DNA of 6,804 nt from Bacteroidota bacterium (GTDB lineage: Bacteria; Bacteroidota; Bacteroidia; Bacteroidales; VadinHA17), in contig VGGM01000084.1 of assembly GCA_016868515.1 (NCBI GenBank), positions 1 to 6,804 of the forward strand. Reading direction: 5' to 3'. Of the stretch, positions 1 through 4,203 are shown piece by piece (the stretch's first letter is position 1; each line of letters starts with the position of its first letter). The notes beneath the pieces are model-generated. The model saw only the letters and a program-made list of their open reading frames with translations. It did not search any database and was not told the DNA's origin. The position numbers were made by a program, and so were the translations under genes.

Positions 1-661
1 AAAGGGTCCAGCTTTCACCGGCAATGTGGAATATCTTGGCCATTGCCGAAATTGAAAGTGGAAAGAACTTCGGTTCGCGGGGATTAAGGGTGTATATCAC
101 CTTCTTGCCCGGTTCATCGAGGGGTATCCTTGCAGTGTTGTCGTCAAGCTCAAACTGAAGGTCTTCTTCAAGCCATTTTATGGTATCCACCAGATCTTCC
201 TTCGATATGCCCATATTGTTGCCGGTCTCCATGGCTGCCCTTACCGTACTTTGCAGTGTTGCCGGAACCAAATCCATTGCCGAGAGCATGTTCCGGCCTG
301 TGCGCACTACCTCCGAGATATCGAGACCAACTGAGCAGTGAAGAGTGCATCGCCCGCACATGGTACATGCTCCGTACAACAGGTCAACCATCTCCCTGAC
401 GGTTTCATCATCCAGCTCCCGGGCACCTGTAAGCCCCGGTACCAACCTTCCTGAAAGAGTATTGTACCGTCTGTAAACCGATGCTACAAGGTCAACCTTC
501 CTGGCCGGGATAAACTTCGGATCATTGCCTGTAAGATAAAATATGCAGCTGTCGGCACATAACCCGCAGTGAACACAACTGTTCAGGTAGCTGAGCATCC
601 TCCCGTTATCCCTCCGGCTGACAATCTCAATAGCCTTCTTTTTTTTATTCTCTCTGGTCAT
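1..661 (-). CDS. HdrD/DsrK/TmcB-like (Fe-S)-binding protein, 5' part only
   Basis: This is the N-terminal 220 residues of an iron-sulfur oxidoreductase subunit; the gene continues past base 1. Reading back from the ATG at 661-659 the frame stays open. Two ferredoxin-type cluster motifs are visible: C29-x2-C32-x2-C35-x3-C39 and C99-x2-C102-x2-C105-x3-C109, each expected to hold a 4Fe-4S cluster. The usual proline after the fourth cysteine is replaced by Ile and Ser. The stretch near residues 189-220 (YTLNPREPKFFP, then a segment ending AGESWTL) resembles HdrD-type Fe-S oxidoreductases. In that family, CCG cysteine-rich domains holding the catalytic site would follow outside the window. The start overlaps the end of the cytochrome b gene by 17 bp, so the two are probably co-translated. 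With cytochrome b and DsrC upstream, it should be the cytoplasmic subunit that reacts with DsrC, as DsrK does (inference). An internal start at Met22 is possible. Confidence 0.88.
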   Translation of the reverse strand, partial: MTRENKKKKAIEIVSRRDNGRMLSYLNSCVHCGLCADSCIFYLTGNDPKFIPARKVDLVASVYRRYNTLSGRLVPGLTGARELDDETVREMVDLLYGACTMCGRCTLHCSVGLDISEVVRTGRNMLSAMDLVPATLQSTVRAAMETGNNMGISKEDLVDTIKWLEEDLQFELDDNTARIPLDEPGKKVIYTLNPREPKFFPLSISAMAKIFHIAGESWTL

Positions 662-1295
662 AGCTGAATCGGGTATTTTGTTTTACCGGAGGCCATGTAC
701 CCCTGTATCCCAGAAAATATCCCAGATGGTAACGGGCGGCAAAAAAGTATATGGCATGCTTCAGCTTGCCAAGAGGCAAATAGAGTAGAAGCAAAGAGAC
801 TGCAACGTAGTATGCCCATTCAAACGACGGGTATGTCAGCACTAATACCGTAAAAGCCTGAAAGAGGGTAACCAGTGCATTTGATATGTAATCGTCAGGA
901 TTTGAAAGTGATTTCAGGGCAGGACTGACTAACCGTTTAATGAGAATAATAAGTCCCGAGATGGTTGTTACCGACAGAAACAGTACAATTATTAATTTGA
1001 GAATGCCTGAGTATGATGCTCCTGCTATTATTGTGAAGAAAAGCAAAATAGCGAGAAAAGTTCCAAGATGGTAAAGTATCCCTGCTGTGTAGGTGGGGAG
1101 GTGAAGATACGCCGATTCCTTTTTGGCCGGACTCATTGCACCTGTCAATGAGTAAATTACAGCCTTTGTGGTGTCTCCTGCCTGTACCGAATAGTCGATT
1201 GGCTTCCCAAGCTGTATTAGCCTTATAAAATGGAATATGCATGAACCAAGACAAATAGCCAGGGTTCCGAGCGAAATTAATTTATACCACTCCAT
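645..1295 (-). CDS. NarI/DsrM-like membrane cytochrome b subunit
   Basis: A 216-residue membrane protein with about five hydrophobic segments (roughly residues 5-28, 73-92, 97-121, 137-155 and 160-178). It resembles the gamma-subunit family of respiratory nitrate reductase, to which DsrM, TmcC and HdrE belong. Known members bind heme b between helices and carry electrons between the quinone pool and an attached Fe-S subunit. Candidate heme ligands are His22, His76 (in LYHLG) and His180/His190 in the segment PLGKLKHAIYFFAARYHLG, which recalls the conserved end of NarI/DsrM. It is shorter than DsrM proteins of sulfate reducers, which I recall as about 330 residues, so the heme count is uncertain. 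It starts 12 bp after the dsrC stop and overlaps the downstream Fe-S gene by 17 bp, indicating one transcript and one complex. The family call is firm; the exact subfamily is not. Confidence 0.85.
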   Translation of the reverse strand: MEWYKLISLGTLAICLGSCIFHFIRLIQLGKPIDYSVQAGDTTKAVIYSLTGAMSPAKKESAYLHLPTYTAGILYHLGTFLAILLFFTIIAGASYSGILKLIIVLFLSVTTISGLIILIKRLVSPALKSLSNPDDYISNALVTLFQAFTVLVLTYPSFEWAYYVAVSLLLLYLPLGKLKHAIYFFAARYHLGYFLGYRGTWPPVKQNTRFSYDQRE

Positions 1296-1307
1296 AGAAG
1301 TACTGTT

Positions 1308-1625
1308 TTAGACGCAACCGTCGGGTTTCGGCAAGCCTGCAATGCGGCATGCACCCCTGGCAGGCCCCAGTGGGAAAAGCTCATAAACCTCCTTCAGCCT
1401 TACTCCGGCATCCTGGCAGAGGACCCTCACCATTGGCGCATTGCCTTTCTCCTCGAAGTGCTTCCTGATAACCCTTACCACGGCCCAGTGCTTTTCATTC
1501 ATTTCAGCTATCCCGTCACTCTTCGCAAACAGCACTGCAACTTCTTCGTTCCAGATTTCAGGATTGGACAGGAAACCGTCACCGTCAACGTCAAACGCTC
1601 TTCCTTCAAGTTCTATTTGTGGCAT
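1308..1625 (-). CDS. dsrC: DsrC sulfur-carrier protein with both redox cysteines
   Basis: A 105-residue protein of the DsrC/TusE/DsvC family, normal family length. The C-terminal arm, GPARGACRIAGLPKPDGCV, is nearly identical to the family signature. It keeps both functional cysteines, Cys93 and the penultimate Cys104, spaced CX10C. TusE proteins of tRNA thiolation keep only the last one, so this is a true DsrC able to form an intramolecular disulfide or trisulfide. A third cysteine, Cys70, lies in the body. In sulfite reducers DsrC receives sulfur from DsrAB and its oxidised form is reduced by membrane DsrMK (established knowledge). Here it sits directly before a DsrM-like cytochrome b and a DsrK-like Fe-S protein, which fits that redox partnership. 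It starts 20 bp after the small six-cysteine gene. The leader is A/T-rich with no Shine-Dalgarno, as usual in Bacteroidota. Confidence 0.95.
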   Translation of the reverse strand: MPQIELEGRAFDVDGDGFLSNPEIWNEEVAVLFAKSDGIAEMNEKHWAVVRVIRKHFEEKGNAPMVRVLCQDAGVRLKEVYELFPLGPARGACRIAGLPKPDGCV

Positions 1626-1645
1626 ATGTTTATGAATTATTTCTT

Positions 1646-1888
1646 TTATGCTTCACTTTCAATTTTGTCGAGGATTTCATCCAGCGTCATGGCAGAATCG
1701 GGCAGGACAAAATCGGGACAGAAGAAAATACTCTTTTTGGTGATGAACCTGCAGCAAGCCTCATAGCCCGGACTGTAACCGTGGCAGTATGATTCAAGGT
1801 ACATTTGTCTTTGATCTGGATGAATGTTTAATCCCGGGTCGTTAACCAGCCTGCAGCCTGCGATATTTGGACAATCGGGTTCCGACAT
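1646..1888 (-). CDS. Small six-cysteine protein of unknown family, first gene of the dsrC operon
   Basis: An 80-residue soluble protein that I do not recognise. It has six cysteines, at residues 6, 12, 35, 45, 46 and 57, but no signal peptide or membrane segment. The cysteines sit in an N-terminal CPNIAGC pair and a central YC-x9-CC block. The last 20 residues are acidic and look helical. The pattern suggests a metal or Fe-S site, or a cluster of reactive thiols in the cytoplasm. Short proteins with a comparable YC...C-R layout occur as uncharacterised proteins in anaerobes, but no function is assigned here. It is the first gene after the regulatory interval and ends 20 bp before dsrC, so co-transcription is very likely. 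That suggests a role tied to DsrC sulfur or electron transfer (inference). The ATG at 1888 is the only sensible start. Confidence 0.82.
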   Translation of the reverse strand: MSEPDCPNIAGCRLVNDPGLNIHPDQRQMYLESYCHGYSPGYEACCRFITKKSIFFCPDFVLPDSAMTLDEILDKIESEA

Positions 1889-1906
1889 ACCGTGTACCTG
1901 TATCTT

Positions 1907-1918
1907 TTCAAATTTGAA
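1907..1918. promoter_or_regulatory. 12-bp perfect palindrome, possible operator
   Basis: TTCAAATTTGAA is a perfect 12-bp inverted repeat about 20 bases before the start codon of the six-cysteine gene. If transcription starts near 1917, as the upstream elements suggest, it covers the start site, a common position for a repressor operator. It may also be a chance palindrome in A/T-rich DNA. No specific regulator is proposed. Confidence 0.3.
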
Positions 1919-1922
1919 TATG

Positions 1923-1965
1923 CAAATATGTCGATTTATACAGTTGTAAAAATGATTATTATCAA
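1923..1965 (-). promoter_or_regulatory. Candidate FNR/CRP-family box with nearby -7 element before the dsrC operon
   Basis: On the minus strand, TTGATAATAATCAT (1952-1965) matches the FNR consensus TTGAT-N4-ATCAA at nine of ten fixed positions. A Bacteroidota-like -7 element, CATATTTG (1923-1930), differs from TAnnTTTG only in the first base. Measured from a start site around 1917-1919, the box is centred about 40 bases upstream, the distance used by FNR/CRP proteins at class II activated promoters. This would fit oxygen- or nitrosative-stress-responsive control of the operon. It is inference from one site in A/T-rich DNA. Confidence 0.4.
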
Positions 1966-1977
1966 CTCTTTTACTGC

Positions 1978-2031
1978 TTACCCGGTTTTTTGAGAACCTC
2001 CTGTACCTGCTATCAGAATTGTTTTCAGCAT
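1978..2031 (-). other. 17-codon open frame, possible gene relic or leader peptide
   Basis: A frame of 17 codons plus TAA reads MLKTILIAGTGGSQKTG. It begins about 20 bases downstream of a good -7 element (TATATTTG) and has AGGGG just before the ATG, closer than a usual ribosome binding site. The first dozen residues look like the start of a real protein, for example a CrcB-type fluoride channel or a Rossmann-fold enzyme, but the similarity is too short to decide. It may be the stump of a deleted gene, an untranslated coincidence, or a leader peptide of the dsrC operon. Confidence 0.2.
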
Positions 2032-2050
2032 ACCCCTATTGAACAATCAC

Positions 2051-2081
2051 CAAATATACATTATCCGGGGTAAAAAAGAAA
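2051..2081 (-). promoter_or_regulatory. Candidate Bacteroidota-type promoter upstream of the dsrC operon
   Basis: On the minus strand, TTTC (2078-2081), a 19-bp spacer and TATATTTG (2051-2058) resemble the primary sigma promoter of Bacteroidota (TTTG, about 19 bp, TAnnTTTG). The -7 element is perfect and the -33 element has one mismatch. It overlaps the T-tract of the terminator of the preceding unit, so a new transcript could start where the previous one ends. Transcripts to the six-cysteine gene would have a leader of about 155 bases. The rest of the interval 1889-2127 holds no other gene. Confidence 0.42.
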
Positions 2082-2105
2082 TCCCGGCACAGAACGAGCC
2101 GGGAT
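2071..2105 (-). terminator. Intrinsic terminator after the ferritin/peroxiredoxin-remnant unit
   Basis: ATCCCGGC (2081-2088) and GCCGGGAT (2098-2105) form a perfect 8-bp, GC-rich stem with a 9-base loop. On the minus strand the stem is followed by TTCTTTTTT, giving a classical rho-independent terminator. It lies 22 bases after the TAA of the peroxiredoxin remnant, exactly where the original peroxiredoxin gene would have ended. Confidence 0.88.
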
Positions 2106-2127
2106 AACTTTTCGAATCTGATCGGTA

Positions 2128-2337
2128 TTACTTCTTAAGTGCTTTCATTACCTTTTCAAGAGGCAGTTTTTTGGTGCAGAAGAACCAGTCCTTGCATTCC
2201 ATCTCACCATCTTTCCCTTCCATCCTGTCTTTTGCGACATTGCAGTTACCTGCCGGGGAAACAATAACATCATCGCCCGGACGCCAGTCGGCAGGCAGCG
2301 CAATGCCAAAATTGTCGGCTGTCTGAAGTCCCAAACT
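2128..2337 (-). pseudogene. C-terminal remnant of a Prx6-class peroxiredoxin
   Basis: About 69 residues match the C-terminal arm of thioredoxin peroxidases (AhpC/TSA, Prx6 class): a LQTADNFG helix, the motif PADWRPGDDVIV and the end MECKDWFFCTKK. The CX5C pair (Cys47 and Cys53 of the remnant) corresponds to the C-terminal cysteine pair of archaeal-type enzymes such as Aeropyrum Tpx. Full proteins have roughly 210-240 residues; the thioredoxin-fold domain with the peroxidatic cysteine is absent, so it cannot be an active peroxidase. The frame is closed upstream by TAG at 2340-2338, and similarity begins right after it. A TTG codon at 2334 could serve as a start but is unconvincing. The fragment is in the same frame as the ferritin gene that ends 7 bases upstream, which suggests a deletion, or less likely an assembly join, that removed the 5' part. 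A typical terminator still follows it. Confidence 0.8.
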
Positions 2338-2349
2338 CTAGTCACTCTA
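2335..2349 (-). repeat. Short direct repeat TAGAGT-GAC-TAGAGT at the ferritin/peroxiredoxin junction
   Basis: On the minus strand the ferritin stop codon begins a hexamer TAGAGT (2349-2344). After the 3-base spacer GAC the hexamer recurs (2340-2335), and peroxiredoxin similarity starts immediately. Both copies supply an in-frame TAG. A short repeat at this point may mark where a deletion or an insertion and excision took place; chance cannot be excluded. Confidence 0.5.
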
Positions 2350-2859
2350 CAACCTCATCTTTTTCCACTCCTCCTTCATCCTGTTGAGGTCAGTAAGCCA
2401 GTCCTCGATGTCATTCTCGTGCTCGAGTTCCTCATTCAGGATAGTTGTCGCCATCTGGTGTGTGGCAAAGTCCTTGCCTGCCGTAAATTCCGCAATCTCC
2501 TGATAACGCTGTATCGCGCACCTCTCTCCCTGAAGATTCTGCTCAAGAATCACTTCAATATACGGATCGGAAGGAGCATCGTATGCACAGCGCGCATGCT
2601 TAACCCAATCCTTGGGATCGATAAGCGGCGTTCCGCCAAGCTGAATGATCCTGTCAACTACCATAACAGCATGGTTCAACTCCTGATCGGCATGAAGAAG
2701 CAGTTCCGGCTCCACCTCACTTCGCATCGGCCCTTCCATCAGTCTGGCACCTATCCAGTACTGGTAGTAGGCCAGCCACTCTTCAGCAAGTGCAGAGTTA
2801 AGCATGGCAAGTAATTTTTCAATGTCCAGCCCGGCAATCTTAATTGCATGTTTTCCCAT
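2347..2859 (-). CDS. Ferritin-like diiron protein, DPS-like (thioferritin/DpsL) type
   Basis: A 170-residue four-helix ferritin-superfamily protein. Iron ligands of the expected pattern are visible: Glu27 in helix 1, E60-x2-H63 in helix 2, Glu106 in helix 3 and E144-x2-H147 in helix 4. Two cysteines, Cys91 and Cys114 (in GERCAIQRY), lie near the predicted diiron site. The second fits the thiol-bearing motif of DPS-like proteins known from Sulfolobus and Bacteroides fragilis. Those proteins form 12-subunit cages that oxidise iron with hydrogen peroxide and protect DNA and proteins in anaerobes exposed to oxygen (established knowledge). A classical bacterioferritin is less likely given the cysteines and length. 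A promoter-like element precedes the gene. The peroxiredoxin remnant just downstream, in frame beyond two TAG codons, fits an earlier peroxide-defence pair. The ferritin-like call is firm; the DpsL subtype is probable. Confidence 0.9.
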   Translation of the reverse strand: MGKHAIKIAGLDIEKLLAMLNSALAEEWLAYYQYWIGARLMEGPMRSEVEPELLLHADQELNHAVMVVDRIIQLGGTPLIDPKDWVKHARCAYDAPSDPYIEVILEQNLQGERCAIQRYQEIAEFTAGKDFATHQMATTILNEELEHENDIEDWLTDLNRMKEEWKKMRL

Positions 2860-2894
2860 AATTCATTAGTTTTTCCGGTTAGTATTGTATTTGT

Positions 2895-2928
2895 CAATAA
2901 TATGCAGGTTAAGTTATTAATTATCAAA
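2895..2928 (-). promoter_or_regulatory. Candidate promoter of the ferritin-like gene
   Basis: On the minus strand, TTTG (2925-2928), a 22-bp spacer and TATTATTG (2895-2902, one mismatch to TAnnTTTG) resemble a Bacteroidota promoter. The spacer is somewhat long. The -7 element lies about 35 bases before the ATG at 2859, a sensible leader length. I found no convincing OxyR-type or Fur-type operator in this A/T-rich interval. Confidence 0.38.
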
Positions 2929-2970
2929 GCCATGAATACGACATCCGGGAACGCTTGCCTAAACCCATTA

Positions 2971-2994
2971 GGCCATTGTAGTCCCTACTATGCC
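2971..2994. repeat. Imperfect hairpin in the gap between the PepSY-TM and ferritin genes
   Basis: GGCCATTGTAG and CTACTATGCC can pair around a TCC loop, with one mismatch and one bulge. The hairpin lies 27 bases after the PepSY-TM stop codon on the minus strand. No T-tract follows on that strand, so it is at best a weak terminator or a 3'-end protecting structure. The surrounding bases 2960-3015 contain loosely repeated CATTA/CATTAC units. Nothing coding is seen in the gap 2860-3020. Confidence 0.35.
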
Positions 2995-3020
2995 ATTACA
3001 TTACGTCATTACGCCCTTCA

Positions 3021-3572
3021 TCACATATACATGAAAAACAGAATCACCGGAATGGCTATCCCTATGGCCGTCATCCATGCTCCCCGTCCCTTGATCCCAT
3101 TCTTGCCCTTTATAATAAACAGGCCACCTGTTGCGAGTATCAGTAAGCCAACGCAATAGATGTCTGAGAACCAGGTCCAGAGCTTAGCTGGTTTATTGTA
3201 ATGGAGAAAATTGAATTCGTTAAAGATCGGTCGTTTTTTTAATGTCTCGATCTGTCCCTCTCCGGTTGAGAGATTCACCGATACCGATCCGCCATCCACA
3301 AATATCTTGAGACTGTTTGCTGAAGTCAGGTGGGTCTTATATTTAAGATCGCCTGATATCTGCTCAATTATACCTGTGGCATATGCCTTATCCTTTACCA
3401 CATTGCTGTCAGGAACAACCACGGAAATAACCTCCTGTCTGATGATATAGTTTGAATTCCAGTGATGTCTGTGGTTGAGTGCAATCCCCGAAACTGCGTA
3501 AATAATGGTCATCCCGAAGAAGAAATATCCGAAATCCCTGTGCAGTACCCTGTTTAATTTGTATAGGTTCAT
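3021..3572 (-). CDS. PepSY-associated transmembrane protein
   Basis: A 183-residue inner-membrane protein of the PepSY-associated TM-helix family. The N-terminus (LHRDFGYFFFG, residues 10-20) leads into helix 1 (about 15-33), which ends in a histidine cluster, H34/H36/H37. A non-cytoplasmic region of about 95 residues follows (40-130). After it come NKPAKLWTWFSDIY, helix 2 (136-155), a basic loop with GKNGIKGRGAW, and helix 3 (166-183). The conserved histidines H11, H34/H36/H37 and H124 could bind heme. Some relatives, such as FoxB-like proteins, take part in ferric-siderophore reduction, but most members are uncharacterised. It lies between a lipoprotein with a Cys-His motif and a ferritin-like gene, so a link to iron or redox chemistry at the membrane is possible (inference). 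A hairpin terminator sits only 16 bases before its ATG, so read-through from the lipoprotein gene is probably limited. Confidence 0.82.
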   Translation of the reverse strand: MNLYKLNRVLHRDFGYFFFGMTIIYAVSGIALNHRHHWNSNYIIRQEVISVVVPDSNVVKDKAYATGIIEQISGDLKYKTHLTSANSLKIFVDGGSVSVNLSTGEGQIETLKKRPIFNEFNFLHYNKPAKLWTWFSDIYCVGLLILATGGLFIIKGKNGIKGRGAWMTAIGIAIPVILFFMYM

Positions 3573-3580
3573 CCCTGATG

Positions 3581-3618
3581 TAAATAAAGATAAGGCCAGG
3601 AAGCGACCTGACCTTATC
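3581..3618 (-). terminator. Hairpin terminator or attenuator between the lipoprotein and PepSY-TM genes
   Basis: On the minus strand GATAAGGTCAGG (3607-3618) pairs with CCTGGCCTTATC (3589-3600) over 12 bp with a single T-G wobble and a 6-base loop. TTTATTTA follows. The stem begins 20 bases after the lipoprotein stop and ends 16 bases before the next start codon. It probably terminates most lipoprotein transcripts and lets a fraction read through, or shields the 3' end. Confidence 0.75.
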
Positions 3619-3638
3619 CAATTCAGTTTGGAATTTTA

Positions 3639-4139
3639 TTACTTGATTTCGTATTTGGCAAGTTTAATAAAGGGGGAGATCGCCGGATCAATACCCTTTG
3701 CCTTAAGTGCTTCGGCAACAGCCTTTTCAGCTGCGCAGTCGTGCTCTTCACCTTCTGCCTTCTCAGGGGCATCTTCACCAAGCTCGGCTTTGTTGGTTAC
3801 CTCAAACTGAAACAACCCCTCCAGAACTACAGTCCTTCCTTCAAGTTCTACACTAAACTCACTGGCCAGATCACCAAGCTGAACATGGACGCTCAGGTCT
3901 GAATCACTCCCCTTTACCATCATCTTGGAACCGCTGTGACGGCACATATGGTCAATCACACCTTCTACTTTCACAACCTTGTCACCAAACTCCAACGGAT
4001 TCGTCACCAGGTCGCCAATTGCTGTAACAGGTATGGCATCGGTTGCCTCAACCCCGGCCTGTTTTGTTGTTTTCTGTCCGCAACTGCTCAAAATCATCGC
4101 TACGGCTGTAATCAGTAATAGTTTTTTCATATCAGTCAT
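3639..4139 (-). CDS. Lipoprotein of unknown function with Cys-His motif, possible OB-fold
   Basis: A predicted lipoprotein of 166 residues, or 163 if it starts at the second ATG (Met4, base 4130). Met4 gives a tidier signal peptide, MKKLLLITAVAMILSSC, with lipobox LSSC and lipidated Cys20. The core (about 36-115) reads as short beta strands: GDLVTNPLEFGDKVVKVEGVI, then DHMCRHSGSKMMVKG, then strands ending GRTVVLEGLF. This layout recalls small OB-fold periplasmic proteins. C66-x-H68 next to His64 and Lys72 could bind a metal or heme. An acidic linker with Cys135 (118-140) leads to a C-terminal segment resembling the end of the core. I know of no assigned function. A good promoter-like element precedes it, and the PepSY-TM membrane protein follows beyond a hairpin. 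The pairing hints at an envelope redox or metal-handling role (inference). Confidence 0.8.
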   Translation of the reverse strand: MTDMKKLLLITAVAMILSSCGQKTTKQAGVEATDAIPVTAIGDLVTNPLEFGDKVVKVEGVIDHMCRHSGSKMMVKGSDSDLSVHVQLGDLASEFSVELEGRTVVLEGLFQFEVTNKAELGEDAPEKAEGEEHDCAAEKAVAEALKAKGIDPAISPFIKLAKYEIK

Positions 4140-4173
4140 TTTTCTGGTTAATTTTCACTTTTATTAACGGATG

Positions 4174-4203
4174 CAAAAATATTATATTTTATCTCAAATG
4201 CAA
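4174..4203 (-). promoter_or_regulatory. Candidate Bacteroidota promoter of the lipoprotein gene
   Basis: On the minus strand TTG (4201-4203), a 19-bp spacer and TATTTTTG (4174-4181) match the TTG-N19-TAnnTTTG pattern exactly. It starts inside the last codons of the antiporter gene and ends about 35 bases before the first lipoprotein ATG. This gives the lipoprotein gene its own transcription start in a 49-base gap without a visible terminator. Confidence 0.55.

Noticed and set aside
130..399. Open frames of 60-130 codons on the plus strand, here and elsewhere in the window
   Set aside because: All lie opposite well-supported minus-strand genes, have unlikely composition (many Ser, Pro, Cys) and match no family I recognise.
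1308..1625. TusE (tRNA 2-thiolation) instead of DsrC
   Set aside because: TusE lacks the upstream cysteine of the CX10C arm. Both cysteines are present here, and the neighbours are redox membrane proteins, not tus genes.
2005..2062. Possible fluoride riboswitch (GGTGAT, then CTGATAGC) ahead of a CrcB-like N-terminus
   Set aside because: The two short matches do not form the required stems and pseudoknot, and no crcB gene follows. Only the short open frame is reported.
2148..2345. Alternative frame starting at GTG 2345 over the peroxiredoxin remnant
   Set aside because: It encodes no recognisable protein, whereas the other frame gives a clear peroxiredoxin C-terminus.
2960..3015. CATTA/CATTAC repeats as a tandem repeat or CRISPR fragment
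   Set aside because: The units are short, irregular and few, with no conserved repeat-spacer structure.
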